DNA from: Enterobacteriaceae bacterium UBA2655 | Lineage (GTDB): Bacteria; Pseudomonadota; Gammaproteobacteria; Enterobacterales; Enterobacteriaceae | Reading direction: 5' to 3' | DNA: 49,964 bases | Assembly (NCBI GenBank): GCA_002359495.1 | Contig: DENB01000020.1 | Location: forward strand, 1-49,964 | Shown: positions 15,267-25,153 of the stretch, one piece after another | Layout: the number at the start of each line of letters is the position of its first letter | How positions within the stretch are numbered: position 1 is the stretch's first letter | Program-made: the position numbers and the translations under genes | Notes under the pieces: generated by a model | Database searches by the model: none | What the model was told of the DNA's origin: nothing | Seen by the model: only the letters and a program-made list of their open reading frames with translations

Positions 15267-16430
15267 ATGGCAAAATCGGGCAAGCTTGAGCGGGTTTATC
15301 GGGATCTGGAACAGCGGATCCGCAGCGGGTTCTATAGCCAGGAAGAGCGTTTGCCGACCGAAGTGACGCTCTGCGCGGAATTTGCGGTCTCGCGCCCGAC
15401 GCTTTCCCGCGCCCTCACCCGCCTGCGCGCTCAGGGGCTGATCAGCAGCACCCAAGGTTCGGGCCACTATGTCACTTTCGTCGAGGAGCCGCAGCCCGTG
15501 GTCGCGGATGCGCCGCTGGCGCTGGGTATCCTCTCACCGCGTATGGAAGCCAACGAGAGCGGCTTTCTGTTTGAGCAGATCTTTAAATCGATCGCCACCC
15601 TCTCGCAGAGTTTTAACTTCGATCTGGTCTGGAACGGAGTAATGACGCTCGGCGCCGGGGCGACGCGCCAGACCATTCTCAGCAAAATCGACAACGTGAT
15701 TGAGCGCTATCTGCGCAGCGGCGTAAAAGGCGTGTTCTTTATTCCTATCGAATTTCACCCCTTCGCCGCCGGGATCAACCAGCTGATCCTCAGCAAGCTG
15801 GATCGCTACGGCATCGGCGTGGTGCTGCTCGACAGCGACGTCGCCTGCTGGCCGGCGCGCAGCCGCTGGGACTTAATCGGCATCGATAACGTCGCGGCGG
15901 GCATGGAGGTGACGCGTCACCTGCTGCGCCAGCAGCCGAGGCGCATCGATTTCCTCTGCGAACGTTTCTCCGCCAACACCGTCAGCATGCGCATGATGGG
16001 CTACCGGCTGGCTCTGCTGGAGGCGGGCATTACGCCCCGCCCTGAGTGGGAGCATGAAGGCGATCTGAACGAAACGCCTTTTGTGCTGCGACTGCTCAAC
16101 GACGGTGCGCAGGATATCGTCTGCGCCAATGACTTTACCGCCATGAAGCTGCTGGCGGTCTGCGCCCAACAGGGCGCGAAGGTGAACGTGGTAGGCTTCG
16201 ACGACAACGAATATTCCGCGCTGCTCGGCATTCCGCTGACGACCTGGAAACAGCCGTTCAGCGATATCGCACGCAACGCGGTGCTGACGATGCTCAACCG
16301 CCTGCAGTTTCCGCAGGATAGCGCGCGTCATCTCACCTCGCCCGGCGAACTGATCGTGCGCGCCTCCTGCGGAGCCCGGCCGCTCTCTGCGGCACGGGCG
16401 CCGGGCTTTTTTCCCTCTCCGCCGGGCTGA
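15267..16430 (+). CDS. GntR/LacI hybrid transcriptional regulator of the sugar operon
   Basis: This 387-residue protein has a GntR-type winged helix-turn-helix at residues 5-73 (VYRDLEQRIRSGFY...LPTEVTLCAEFAVSRPTLSRALTRLRAQGLI) fused to a LacI-type sugar-sensing domain (about 85-370). That domain shows LALGILSPRM, GVFFIPIEF, GIGVVLLDSDV, IGIDNVAAGMEV and VNVVGFDDNEYSALLGIPLTTWKQP. This is the architecture of AraR of Bacillus. It is transcribed divergently from the transport operon, so it most likely represses that operon until the sugar or its phosphate binds. AGAGGA lies 11 bases before the ATG, a slightly long spacing. A GC-rich, proline-rich tail closes the protein. Confidence 0.87.
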   Translation: MAKSGKLERVYRDLEQRIRSGFYSQEERLPTEVTLCAEFAVSRPTLSRALTRLRAQGLISSTQGSGHYVTFVEEPQPVVADAPLALGILSPRMEANESGFLFEQIFKSIATLSQSFNFDLVWNGVMTLGAGATRQTILSKIDNVIERYLRSGVKGVFFIPIEFHPFAAGINQLILSKLDRYGIGVVLLDSDVACWPARSRWDLIGIDNVAAGMEVTRHLLRQQPRRIDFLCERFSANTVSMRMMGYRLALLEAGITPRPEWEHEGDLNETPFVLRLLNDGAQDIVCANDFTAMKLLAVCAQQGAKVNVVGFDDNEYSALLGIPLTTWKQPFSDIARNAVLTMLNRLQFPQDSARHLTSPGELIVRASCGARPLSAARAPGFFPSPPG

Positions 16431-16490
16431 CCTGTTTATCTTCATTCTGCGGCGCTATAGTGACATTTTCGCCCACACAGGATGGTCAGT

Positions 16491-17129
16491 ATGAAAGGCA
16501 TCACATATATCGGCATTTATTTCGATCCTGATCGGGTTCAGGTTGGTGTCCATCAGCCTGACGGCGCGTTCAGCAAGCATACCTTCGTCTATGACGAAGC
16601 GATTACCGATGAAATTGAAGCCTGGCTGGCGGCCTTCGCTCCCGCAACCACCCATGTCTGTCTGATTGAGAACGAGACGGCGGCGATGCTGGCCGATGAG
16701 CTGGCGGACAAGAATTATTATGTCTTCCAGATTACCTTTCATGAGCTGATCAGCTGGTTCGCCGCCGCGCCGCCCGCCGAGCCGGACGGCACGCCGGTCA
16801 ACGCGATGATCCGCTATCTGCGAAGCGAAAGACCCGCGCGCTACGAGTCGCGCACCCCGCAGCTTGAAGTGCTTTATACCCTGCTTGATGAGCTGGAAGC
16901 CTTTGAAGACGCCAGCGAAGAGGAGGAGGAAGAGCTGCTGTCGGCGGAAACCCGGCATAAATACCGCAACAAGGGTCTTAGCATCAGTGAGATCGTCGAC
17001 CGGCGCATGAATGAACTGCATGAGCTGATCCGCGAGCACCTGATGATCTATCCCGAGCTGATGACGCCGGAGCTGTTTCAGGAGTTTTTCCCGGACGTGA
17101 TCGATGCGCTGGAGCAACCCAAACACTGA
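16491..17129 (+). CDS. Hypothetical protein with possible degenerate IS110-like RNase H fold
   Basis: This 212-residue protein starts at ATG 16491 with AGGA before it. I do not recognise it as a named family. Its layout recalls the N-terminal domain of IS110 transposases: an opening beta hairpin YIGIYFDPDRVQVGVHQPDG, a strand-helix CLIENETAAMLADELADKNYYVFQITFHEL like the IS110 E-x-T-G...A-L..AG..V segment, then TPVNAMIRYLR where KTDRIDA is usual. The first and third acidic positions are not in place (IGIYFD, PVNAM), so activity would be doubtful. A run of seven glutamates (about 146-152) and an acidic helical tail follow. It stands alone between the regulator and marC. Confidence 0.6.
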   Translation: MKGITYIGIYFDPDRVQVGVHQPDGAFSKHTFVYDEAITDEIEAWLAAFAPATTHVCLIENETAAMLADELADKNYYVFQITFHELISWFAAAPPAEPDGTPVNAMIRYLRSERPARYESRTPQLEVLYTLLDELEAFEDASEEEEEELLSAETRHKYRNKGLSISEIVDRRMNELHELIREHLMIYPELMTPELFQEFFPDVIDALEQPKH

Positions 17130-17166
17130 TTAACCGCGCCGCCTGTCGATGCGCTAAGGGCTTCTC

Positions 17167-17847
17167 ATGACGGAGTTGTTTAAAGCTATCGGGCTCGGTT
17201 TGGTGGTGCTTCTGCCGCTGGCCAATCCACTGTCCACCGTCGCGCTGTTTCTGGGGCTGGCGGGCGGAATGAGCCAGCGCGAGCGCAACCGACAGGCGTT
17301 TCAGGCGTCGCTTTACGTCTTTTTGATCATGATGGTCGCCTGGTATGCGGGCAACGCGGTGCTGCATACCTTCGGCATTTCGATTCCCGGCCTGCGCATG
17401 GCGGGCGGGCTGATCGTCGCCTTTATCGGTTTTCGCATGCTGTTTCCGGCGCAGCCCGCCGGGCACTTCGTCGAGGCGGAATATAAGCAGGATGAGCTGG
17501 AGGCGCGCGCCGGGCAAACCACGCCGGTAAATATCGCCTTCGTGCCGCTGGCGATGCCGGGCACCGCCGGGCCGGGCACCATCGCGATGATTATCAGCTC
17601 TGCCTCGACGGTAAAAAGCGGCGTCCACTTCCCCGCCTGGGTGCTTATGGTCGCGCCGACCCTGACCTTTCTTACGGTAAGCGCGATACTGTGGATCTGC
17701 CTGCGCAGCTCGGGCGCCATTATGAAGCTGGTCGGGCAAAGCGGCATCGAGGCGATCTCAAGGCTGATGGGATTTTTACTGGTCTGCGTCGGCGTGCAGT
17801 TTTTGATTAACGGCGCGCTGGAGGTGGCCGCGACTTTTCAGCGCTGA
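17167..17847 (+). CDS. marC: MarC family inner-membrane protein
   Basis: This 226-residue protein has about six hydrophobic helices and is strikingly similar to E. coli MarC along its length ([32 protein letters not shown] near the start; [27 protein letters not shown] in the middle; [17 protein letters not shown] at the end). MarC belongs to the NAAT/UPF0056 family; despite the name it has no proven part in multiple antibiotic resistance, and its substrate is unknown. No marRAB genes lie nearby, so here it is separated from that operon. It lies 37 bases after the previous gene and ends before a bidirectional terminator. Confidence 0.9.
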   Translation: MTELFKAIGLGLVVLLPLANPLSTVALFLGLAGGMSQRERNRQAFQASLYVFLIMMVAWYAGNAVLHTFGISIPGLRMAGGLIVAFIGFRMLFPAQPAGHFVEAEYKQDELEARAGQTTPVNIAFVPLAMPGTAGPGTIAMIISSASTVKSGVHFPAWVLMVAPTLTFLTVSAILWICLRSSGAIMKLVGQSGIEAISRLMGFLLVCVGVQFLINGALEVAATFQR

Positions 17848-17879
17848 GGCGTCGCGCTGCCGGGATTGCAGCGATAAAA

Positions 17880-17905
17880 AAAGGGGCGACATTTTCGCCC
17901 CTTTT
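17880..17905. terminator. Bidirectional terminator between marC and the gluconate dehydrogenase operon
   Basis: GGGGCGA/TCGCCCC (17883-17889 with 17895-17901) is flanked by AAAA on the left and TTTT on the right, so it can end transcripts from both sides. It serves marC (plus) and the cytochrome c gene (minus). Confidence 0.8.
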
Positions 17906-17923
17906 GCATTGATGAGATTGCGC

Positions 17924-19195
17924 TTACTCGCCGTGCTTCAGCGTTTTACGCACGTCCGCCACCTGCTCTTTGGTGACGGCCGGCGCGCTGTTGCTCCAGC
18001 CCTGGCGAACGAAGGTCGCCAGCTGCGCCACTTCCTCGTCGCTCAGACGCTGACCGAAGCCCGGCATCGCCAGCTTAGACGGCGCTTTCGCCGTGGAAGG
18101 CTGCTGCGCGCCTGCCAGGATGGTGTGGATCAAACCGCTCGGATCTTTGGCGTTGACGATGCTTGCCTGATCCAGCTCAGGGAAGACGCCCGGCGCGCCT
18201 TTACCGGTGACAAAGTGGCAGGCGCCGCAGTTGTCAAGATAGAGACGTTCGCCTTCCGTCAGGTTTTTCGCTGCGGTCAGCTTCGCTTCGGTCGCCTGCG
18301 CCGCCTGGACGTTATAAGCCTGCAGCGGCGGGTTGCCGCCAAGGAACTTCAGGTAAGCGGCGATCGCTTTGAGATCTTCATCGGTCATGTGCGAGCTGCT
18401 GTGCTCCACCACCGATTTCATCTCGCCGCCGACGGCCGCTTTGTCGTTACGTCCGGTTTGCAGGTAAGCCACGATCTCCTGCTCGCTCCAGCGCGGCACG
18501 CCGCGCAGCGACGGGACGTCCCAGTCGTTCAGGCTACCGCCCGCCAGGAACTGATCGTCGCCGCTGTCGAGCGCCTTCTCGTTCATGCCGATGCCGCGCG
18601 GCGTATGACAGCTGCCGCAGTGGCCGAGGCTTTCGACGATGTAGGCGCCGCGGTTCACCTCTTCCGACGCGCCGCCGATCGGCTGGAACGGCTTGTCGGA
18701 GGTGAAGGCCCAGTTCCAGAAGCGCATGCCCCAGCGCTGGCTGAACGGGAAGCTCATTTTGGTTTCCGGCGGCTGTTCCGCGCTCGGCTTCACGCCTTTC
18801 ATAAAGTAGACGTAGAGCGCGTGCATGTCGGCATCGCTGATTTTGGCGTAGTCCGGGTAAGGCATCGCCGGATAAAGGCGCGAGCCGTCCGGCAGCACCC
18901 CTTTGCGCACCGCGTCGGAGAACTGCTGTTCGCTGTAGTTGCCGATGCCGTGCTCTTTGTCCGGCGTAATGTTGGTGGAATAGATGGTGCCGAGGTTGGA
19001 GTCGATCGCCAGACCGCCGGAGTACTCCGGCTTATTGGGCAGCGAGTGACACGCCATGCAGTCGCCGAGGCGCGAGAGATACTCCCCCTGCTTAATCAGC
19101 TGACCTTCATCTTCCGCCTGCGCCTGCAGGGCGAAACCGCTGGCCAGCAGCACCGCATTGGCAATGAATAAAGATTTCAGATTCAACAACTTCAT
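17924..19195 (-). CDS. Gluconate 2-dehydrogenase, cytochrome c subunit
   Basis: This 423-residue tri-heme cytochrome c has a Sec signal peptide (residues 1 to about 27, cut after LQAQA) and three CXXCH heme sites: C46-MA-C49-H50, C193-GS-C196-H197 and C323-GA-C326-H327. Probable methionine ligands follow each. It takes electrons from the flavoprotein subunit and passes them to ubiquinone at the outer face of the inner membrane. It is the third gene of the operon, four bases after the flavoprotein stop. The gene set matches the membrane-bound flavin gluconate 2-dehydrogenase of Erwinia/Pantoea-type bacteria, but closely related complexes (sorbitol, 2-ketogluconate dehydrogenases) have the same layout. 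Confidence 0.88.
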   Translation of the reverse strand: MKLLNLKSLFIANAVLLASGFALQAQAEDEGQLIKQGEYLSRLGDCMACHSLPNKPEYSGGLAIDSNLGTIYSTNITPDKEHGIGNYSEQQFSDAVRKGVLPDGSRLYPAMPYPDYAKISDADMHALYVYFMKGVKPSAEQPPETKMSFPFSQRWGMRFWNWAFTSDKPFQPIGGASEEVNRGAYIVESLGHCGSCHTPRGIGMNEKALDSGDDQFLAGGSLNDWDVPSLRGVPRWSEQEIVAYLQTGRNDKAAVGGEMKSVVEHSSSHMTDEDLKAIAAYLKFLGGNPPLQAYNVQAAQATEAKLTAAKNLTEGERLYLDNCGACHFVTGKGAPGVFPELDQASIVNAKDPSGLIHTILAGAQQPSTAKAPSKLAMPGFGQRLSDEEVAQLATFVRQGWSNSAPAVTKEQVADVRKTLKHGE

Positions 19196-19199
19196 GCGC

Positions 19200-20969
19200 T
19201 TATACCTGTACCAGTGGGCCGGGGTTTTTCAGATAGTGATCTTTGATCGCCTGTGCCGCCATCAGGGTAATGGCACCGATGGTATCGGTGGGGTTCGCCT
19301 GGAAGTTCTGCGGGAAGGCGTTGCCGCCCGGCACAAAGACGTTATGCACATCCCAGCTCTGCAGATATTTGTTAAGCGCCGAGGTTTTCGGGTTGTCGCC
19401 CATCACCGCGCCGCCCACGTTGTGGGTAGAGACATATTTGGTCAGGTCAAAATCCGCGCCCATCGGCAGGAAGCTCATGCTCATGCTGTCCGGGTTCAGC
19501 TCTTTTGCGATGTTGCCCACAATGCCTTTCAGGTATTGCTGCAGCTTCAGCTCGTTCTCTTTCCAGTTAAAGGTCATGCGCAGCAGCGGCAGACCGTGGT
19601 GATCCTTGTAGTTCGGATCGAGATCGAGGTAGATGTCGCGATAAGACTGACAGGTGGTGGTAATGCTGATCTTCATGGAGTGGCCGTACCACTCTTCCAG
19701 ACCCTCTTTCCAGCCTGCGCCCCAGCTCGGCGTGCCTTTCGGCAATGCGGTGCCGATCGGCGTACCGGTCGCCTGTGAACTGTGGATCTTCGCGCCGCCG
19801 AGGAAACCGAGCGACGGACCGTCGAAGTTGCCCGGAGAGATGTCGTTGAACATCTGGCCGGTGGCGCCTGCGGTGGCGAACGGGTTGAAGTTCTTGTCTT
19901 TGAAGAACAGGGTCGCGCCGCCGTTGGAAAGGAACGCGTAGTTACGTCCTACCACGCCCTCTTCGGTGATCGGGTTGTAAGGCTTGCCGATGCCGGAGAG
20001 CAGCATCAGACGCACGTTGTAGAGCTGGAAGCTGCTCAGCACCACAATTTTCGCCGGCTGGAAGCATTCGTTGCCGTTCACGTCGATATAGATCACCCCT
20101 TTCGCGGTTTTCTTATCGTCATGCAGCACGACCTTGATCACTTCCGCATTCACTTCATAAGAGAAGTTCGGCATGCGCTTCAGCGCATCCATCACCGCCG
20201 TCTGCGGCGACGCTTTCGAGTAGTTCAGGCACGGATACTTACTGCAGTAGCCGCAGTAGTTGCAGGGCGCGATCTGGTTGCCGTAAGGGTTGGTCCAGGC
20301 GCGCGAAACGCAGGCCGACGGGTTCGGGAACGGATGGTAGCCGAGCTTTTTCGCCGCGTCGGCGAACATAGTGTTGTTCAGCGTATCTTCCAGCGCCGGC
20401 AGCGGGTACGGCTCGGAGCGCGGGCCTTCAAACGGGTCGCCGCCTTCCAGAATTTTGCCGCGCAGGTTGCCGGTGTTGCCGGACTGACCGCAGATCAGCT
20501 CGAATTTGTAGAAGTAAGGCTCGATCTCATCCCAGCTGAACGGGAAATCCATCACGCGCATATCTTCCTGCAGGATGCCCGGCTTGTAGGCCTCATCCAC
20601 GTAAGTTTTCAGCTTGATGTCGGTCGGGGTCGGACGGAGCAGTACCGCCGTCCAGTGCAGACCGGAGCCGCCCACGCCGGTGCCGGGCGCGAAGGCGCCC
20701 CATTTGCGCGTCGGCAGCGCGGTCTGGCTGGTGTTGTAGCGTACGGTGACCGCCGCTTCCGCCGGGGTGGCGAACACTTTGTTGCGCACCGCGTACGCGT
20801 ATTCGTCAGCCGGTTTCGGGTAGGCGAATTCGTCATAATCGCGATCGCCGCCGCGCTCCAGCGCGCGAACTTTCAGTCCGGCCATCGCCAGCTCGATACT
20901 CATCAACGAGCCTGCCCAGCCGAGGCCGCAGACGACGACGTCGACTTCTTCTTTATTAATCTGTGCCAT
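19200..20969 (-). CDS. Gluconate 2-dehydrogenase, FAD (GMC family) large subunit
   Basis: This 589-residue GMC-type flavoprotein has the N-terminal dinucleotide motif VVVCGLGWAGSLMS (about 12-25) and FAD contacts GTGVGGSGLHWTAVLLRP. A cysteine cluster C236-NY-C239-GY-C242-SKYP-C247 probably binds an Fe-S cluster, as in FAD-dependent fructose/glucose dehydrogenases. The active-site histidine region STHNVGGAVMG is near the C terminus. It has no signal peptide, so it is probably exported with the Tat-signal gamma subunit. ATG 20969 follows AGGATT; a longer frame to 21023 overlaps the upstream gene and lacks family similarity. It oxidises gluconate to 2-ketogluconate; the substrate is assigned by operon similarity. 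Confidence 0.9.
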   Translation of the reverse strand: MAQINKEEVDVVVCGLGWAGSLMSIELAMAGLKVRALERGGDRDYDEFAYPKPADEYAYAVRNKVFATPAEAAVTVRYNTSQTALPTRKWGAFAPGTGVGGSGLHWTAVLLRPTPTDIKLKTYVDEAYKPGILQEDMRVMDFPFSWDEIEPYFYKFELICGQSGNTGNLRGKILEGGDPFEGPRSEPYPLPALEDTLNNTMFADAAKKLGYHPFPNPSACVSRAWTNPYGNQIAPCNYCGYCSKYPCLNYSKASPQTAVMDALKRMPNFSYEVNAEVIKVVLHDDKKTAKGVIYIDVNGNECFQPAKIVVLSSFQLYNVRLMLLSGIGKPYNPITEEGVVGRNYAFLSNGGATLFFKDKNFNPFATAGATGQMFNDISPGNFDGPSLGFLGGAKIHSSQATGTPIGTALPKGTPSWGAGWKEGLEEWYGHSMKISITTTCQSYRDIYLDLDPNYKDHHGLPLLRMTFNWKENELKLQQYLKGIVGNIAKELNPDSMSMSFLPMGADFDLTKYVSTHNVGGAVMGDNPKTSALNKYLQSWDVHNVFVPGGNAFPQNFQANPTDTIGAITLMAAQAIKDHYLKNPGPLVQV

Positions 20970-21009
20970 GTTAATCCTGTCTCTAATACCTGTTCGGAAT
21001 GTCGCGCAC

Positions 21010-21738
21010 TCAGGCGCGCTCACCCTTAACGCTTACCGGACCCAGCGGGTAAGGAATGTTGTGCTGTTTTACCCATTCCATGTAGCTGGCACGCGCGCCG
21101 GGAAAGCCGATGGCGATCCAGGCTTTCATGCCTTTGTTGCCGCCATACATCGGGTCGGCAAGGTATCCGTGTTTGGTATCGGAAAGCATCTGGCTGAAGA
21201 AGTGCGAGGCTTTCATGTTGTTTTCACCGAGGGCGGCGAAGTCGATGCCGTTCTTGTTCATCTGCGTCAGCGCGTCATCTTTCTCCTGCTGCGACAGCTG
21301 ATGGAACGGTTTCTGATGGGTATTCTGGCTCCACTGGTTTACCAGCTTGATGCCGAGCTTATAGATCTGCTGCGGATTAAAAGGAATTTGATATCCCATG
21401 GTCGCCGGCGCGTTAACGTTAAACGGGCCTTGCAGATAGATCTCCTGACCAAAGTTCTCGTCATGCAACTGCTGGTCGATAAAGATCGGCACGTTGGTTT
21501 CCAGCGCGCCCGGCGCTTTGCCCTGCCCGCCAGCGGGGATCAGGCGGTCGGTCGCGGCGAGAATAAACTGCCACTCGTCAGCGCTGAAAAAAATCGGTTT
21601 ATAATCGGTCAGTTCCGGTGCTGCCATTTCCGCAGCCTGCGCCGCGGTCAATCCCTTAAATACCAGACTGCTTAACGGCAGCGCCATTAGCGATCCCAGT
21701 AAAAACTTACGTCTTGAGCTTGGTTTTTGTAAAAGCAT
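21010..21738 (-). CDS. Gluconate 2-dehydrogenase, gamma subunit (Tat signal)
   Basis: The 242-residue product begins LLQKPSSRRKFLLGS, a twin-arginine signal, followed by a hydrophobic stretch and AAQAAEM. The mature part matches the gluconate_2-dh3 family (FSADEWQFILAATDRLIPAGGQGKAPGALETNVPIFIDQQL...). Its role is to carry the cofactor-loaded flavoprotein through the Tat system and form part of the complex. It is first in the operon, with 40 bases before the flavoprotein gene. The start has GAGAG about nine bases upstream. Confidence 0.88.
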   Translation of the reverse strand: MLLQKPSSRRKFLLGSLMALPLSSLVFKGLTAAQAAEMAAPELTDYKPIFFSADEWQFILAATDRLIPAGGQGKAPGALETNVPIFIDQQLHDENFGQEIYLQGPFNVNAPATMGYQIPFNPQQIYKLGIKLVNQWSQNTHQKPFHQLSQQEKDDALTQMNKNGIDFAALGENNMKASHFFSQMLSDTKHGYLADPMYGGNKGMKAWIAIGFPGARASYMEWVKQHNIPYPLGPVSVKGERA

Positions 21739-22314
21739 AACCGTACGACTCTCACATGCTATTAGGTAATTATTTTGTTAATTATCCAGGTTATCGGTAT
21801 ACAACCCGGCAATCTTAGGGATACAAATATTTCAAAATGTAAAAATAAAATTAATAATGTGTCTTAATGAAAAGATATTATCGTGTTATTTAATGGTTAC
21901 AGGGTGGTAAGAATATGTGAGAGCGAGGATTTGGGCTTTTCCCGGATAAAGGTGAGGATTTTGACTTATTTTACGCAGCGAATCGCCAAATCTGATTTCC
22001 TGATGAAATAGTCCCATCAATTAATCAATAAAAATAAATCATGCTTCCATACCAGGCAATTTCCCTCAAACTTAACATTATATTAACCATATAAAAACAA
22101 AAGGTAAATATATTGCCTGCAGGGATGAAATAATTGAGTGCAATTTATTCTCATTACGCTCTAAATTAGAGCGCAATTCGCAATGAAAATAAAAAACGCG
22201 TAAAAAAACGGCGACGCAGTTACTGCGCGTTTTCCGGTCCATTCTGCACGCGGCGCAGGGGGCGGCTTGCTATTCTTGAAGCACTCCATTCCCTGAATAC
22301 GACGGAAAATTGTC
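21739..22314. other. Divergent intergenic region with a palindrome
   Basis: This AT-rich spacer separates the gluconate dehydrogenase operon (minus) from yjgR (plus). It holds a perfect 15-base palindrome GCTCTAA-A-TTAGAGC (22158-22172) about 145 bases before yjgR, possibly a regulator site. The rest shows no reading frame and no promoter I can defend, although the operon promoter must lie near 21740-21850. Confidence 0.45.
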
Positions 22315-23817
22315 ATGAGCGCTTCTCTGCTGATTGCCCAAACCCCTGATACGCAACTCCATCTGCTGCCGCAAATGGCTAACCGCCACGGCCTGATTAC
22401 CGGCGCGACCGGCACCGGCAAAACCGTGACGCTGCAAAAGCTGGCCGAATCTTTTTCACAGGCCGGCGTGCCGGTTTTTATGGCGGATGTTAAGGGCGAC
22501 CTGAGCGGTGTCGCCGCGCCGGGAGAAAGCTCCGATAAACTGCTGGCGCGGCTGCGCAACATCGGCGTCACCCAATGGCAGCCGCAGCAGAATCCCGCCA
22601 TGCTGTGGGATATTTTCGGCGAGCAAGGTCATCCGCTGCGCGCGACCGTCTCCGATCTCGGCCCGCTGTTGCTGGCGCGTCTGCTGAATCTCAACGAGAT
22701 CCAGAGCAGCGTGCTGCAGATCATTTTCCGCATCGCGGACGATCAGGGGCTGCTGCTGCTTGATTTCAAAGATCTGCGCGCCATGACGCAATATATCGGC
22801 GATAACGCCAAAGCGTTCCAGACCGAGTACGGCAATATCAGCGGCGCCTCGGTGGGCGCGATTCAGCGCGGCCTGATGGCGATGGAGCAACAGGGCGCGC
22901 CGCACTTTTTCGGCGAGCCGATGCTCGACATTAAAGACTGGATGCGCACCGACGAACAGGGACGCGGCTGGATCAATATTTTATCGGCGGAGAAACTCTG
23001 GCAGATGCCGAAGCTTTATGCCGCCAGCCTGCTCTGGATGCTCGCCGAGCTTTATGAGCAGCTGCCGGAGGCGGGCGACCTCGATAAGCCGAAGTTGGTG
23101 TTCTTTTTCGACGAGGCGCATCTGCTGTTTGACGATGCGCCTCCGGTGCTGCTGGAGAAGGTGGAACAGGTGATTCGCCTGATCCGTTCCAAAGGCGTCG
23201 GCGTCTGGTTCGTTACGCAGAATCCCGCCGATGTGCCCGACAGCGTGCTCGGCCAGCTGGGCAATCGCATCCAGCACGCGCTGCGCGCCTTTACGCCGAA
23301 AGATCAAAAGGCGCTGAAAACCGCCGCGGAGACGATGCGCGCCAATCCCGCTTTCGATACTCTCGCCGCGCTGCAGGAGCTGGGCACCGGCGAGGCGCTG
23401 ATCTCCTTCCTCGATGAGAAAGGCAGCCCCGGCATGACGCAGCGCGCGACGGTTATCGCGCCCGGCTCGCGCATGGGGCCACTCAGCGTCGACGAGCGCA
23501 ACGGCCTGATCAACCACTCTCCGCTTTACGGCAAATATGACGAGGCGCTGGATCGCGAATCGGCGTATGAAAAACTGCAAAAAGGGGCGCAGGCGACCAG
23601 CGAGCAGGCCAGCGCCCCTGCGGCGAAAGGCGAAAAGGTGGCGGTGGATAATGCGATTCTCGGCGGCCTGAAAGATATTCTGTTCGGCACTACCGGCCCG
23701 CGCGGCGGCAAGCGCGACGGCGTGGTGCAAACAATGGCGAAAAGCGCCACGCGGCAGATCGCCAATCAGCTGGTGCGCGGCGTGCTGGGCAGCCTGCTCG
23801 GCGGTCGTAAGCGGTAA
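22315..23817 (+). CDS. yjgR: HerA/DUF853-family ATPase YjgR
   Basis: This 500-residue cytoplasmic P-loop ATPase has Walker A GATGTGKT at 30-37 and Walker [13 protein letters not shown] at about 261. It also has the [34 protein letters not shown] block typical of DUF853. It is related to HerA/VirD4-type hexameric ATPases and is orthologous to E. coli YjgR, which lies near leuX there too. Function is unproven. The C terminus is Gly/Arg-rich ([14 protein letters not shown]). The gene is followed after 44 bases by yjiN. Confidence 0.9.
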   Translation: MSASLLIAQTPDTQLHLLPQMANRHGLITGATGTGKTVTLQKLAESFSQAGVPVFMADVKGDLSGVAAPGESSDKLLARLRNIGVTQWQPQQNPAMLWDIFGEQGHPLRATVSDLGPLLLARLLNLNEIQSSVLQIIFRIADDQGLLLLDFKDLRAMTQYIGDNAKAFQTEYGNISGASVGAIQRGLMAMEQQGAPHFFGEPMLDIKDWMRTDEQGRGWINILSAEKLWQMPKLYAASLLWMLAELYEQLPEAGDLDKPKLVFFFDEAHLLFDDAPPVLLEKVEQVIRLIRSKGVGVWFVTQNPADVPDSVLGQLGNRIQHALRAFTPKDQKALKTAAETMRANPAFDTLAALQELGTGEALISFLDEKGSPGMTQRATVIAPGSRMGPLSVDERNGLINHSPLYGKYDEALDRESAYEKLQKGAQATSEQASAPAAKGEKVAVDNAILGGLKDILFGTTGPRGGKRDGVVQTMAKSATRQIANQLVRGVLGSLLGGRKR

Positions 23818-23861
23818 AGAGGAAATGCGTTCGCCTCGCCCGGAGGAGCTACACTGATTCG

Positions 23862-25136
23862 ATGGATAAAATAACTGAACTGAAACGGACGAAACGTCTG
23901 GCGCTGCTGCTGCTGCTGATTGCCGCCGTCACCTTTATCATCACGCTGTTCCTGCCAGCCAACTTTTGGGTGAGCGGCGTTAAGGCGATCGCCGAAGCGG
24001 CGATGGTGGGCGCGCTGGCGGACTGGTTCGCCGTGGTGGCGCTGTTCCGGCGCGTGCCGGTGCCTTTTATTTCGCGTCATACCGCGATTATTCCGCGCAA
24101 TAAAGATCGCATCGGCGACAATCTTGGCCGCTTCGTGCAAGAGAAGTTTCTCGATACCGATTCGCTGCTGGCGCTAATCCGCCGTCACGATCCGTCGCAG
24201 ATGCTGGCGAACTGGCTTAACGCGCCGGGCAACGCCGATCGCGTCGGCCGCCATTTGCTGCAGGTGATGCGCGGTTTTCTCGATCTTACTGACGATGCGC
24301 GCATTCAGCGCCTTTTGCGCCGCGCCGTGCATCGCGCCATCGATAAAGTCGATCTGACCCAGTCAGGCGCTCTGATGCTGGAGAGCCTGACGAAGAATAA
24401 TCGCCATCAGGCGTTGCTGGATGCCGCCATCAAGCAGCTGCTGCATATTTTGCATAAGCCTGGCACCCGCGCCTTTATCGCGCAGCAGATTGTGCGCTGG
24501 CTGAAGCGCGAACATCCGATGAAGGCCAAAGTGCTGCCGACCGAGTGGCTGGGAGAACACAGCGCCGATCTGGTGGCGAACGCCGTGGATTCGATTTTGG
24601 ACGATGTGGCGCTCGATCAGGGGCACGAGCTGCGTCTCGGTTTCAACCGCGCGGTGGAGCGGCTGATCGATAAGCTGAAAAGCGACCCGGAGATGGCGGA
24701 GCGCGCCGAGGTGATTAAATCCTGGCTGAAAGAGGATGAATCGCTGAACCGCTATATCGGCGAGCTGTGGCAGGATTTGCGCGCCTGGCTGAAGCAGGAT
24801 CTCAGCGGCGAAGAGTCAAAAGTGCAGGATAAGGTGCGGCTGGCGGCGCTCTGGCTGGGAGAGAATCTGGCGGCGGACGAAGCGCTGCGCAAATCGCTGA
24901 ATCAGCATCTGGAAGACGCGGCGCGCAGCGTAGCCCCGGAGTTTTCCAGTTTTTTAACCCGTCATATCAGCGATACGGTGAAGAGCTGGGATGCGCGCGA
25001 TATGTCGCAGCAGATCGAGCTGAATATCGGCAAGGACTTACAGTTTATCCGCATCAATGGCACCCTGGTGGGCGGCACCATCGGGTTGATTCTGTATCTG
25101 CTATCGCAGCTGCCGGGCGTGCTGCCGCTGCTGTGA
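23862..25136 (+). CDS. yjiN: DUF445 family inner-membrane protein YjiN
   Basis: The 424-residue protein has a membrane helix near the N terminus ([19 protein letters not shown], 13-31), the DUF445 hallmark [17 protein letters not shown](R)VPVPF (about 46-69), a long charged helical middle and a C-terminal hydrophobic hairpin ([23 protein letters not shown]). It is close to E. coli YjiN (426 residues), of unknown function. Orientation and 44-base spacing suggest co-transcription with yjgR, though in E. coli the two are not neighbours. Confidence 0.87.
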   Translation: MDKITELKRTKRLALLLLLIAAVTFIITLFLPANFWVSGVKAIAEAAMVGALADWFAVVALFRRVPVPFISRHTAIIPRNKDRIGDNLGRFVQEKFLDTDSLLALIRRHDPSQMLANWLNAPGNADRVGRHLLQVMRGFLDLTDDARIQRLLRRAVHRAIDKVDLTQSGALMLESLTKNNRHQALLDAAIKQLLHILHKPGTRAFIAQQIVRWLKREHPMKAKVLPTEWLGEHSADLVANAVDSILDDVALDQGHELRLGFNRAVERLIDKLKSDPEMAERAEVIKSWLKEDESLNRYIGELWQDLRAWLKQDLSGEESKVQDKVRLAALWLGENLAADEALRKSLNQHLEDAARSVAPEFSSFLTRHISDTVKSWDARDMSQQIELNIGKDLQFIRINGTLVGGTIGLILYLLSQLPGVLPLL

Positions 25137-25153
25137 GGGTAAAGATAAAATCT

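Noticed and set aside
17909..19171. Plus-strand open frame of 420 codons over the cytochrome c gene
   Set aside because: The minus-strand product has three CXXCH sites and a signal peptide; the plus-strand frame is its shadow.
19782..21029. Plus-strand open frame of 415 codons over the GMC dehydrogenase gene
   Set aside because: Shadow of a well-recognised flavoprotein; no domain, no start signal.
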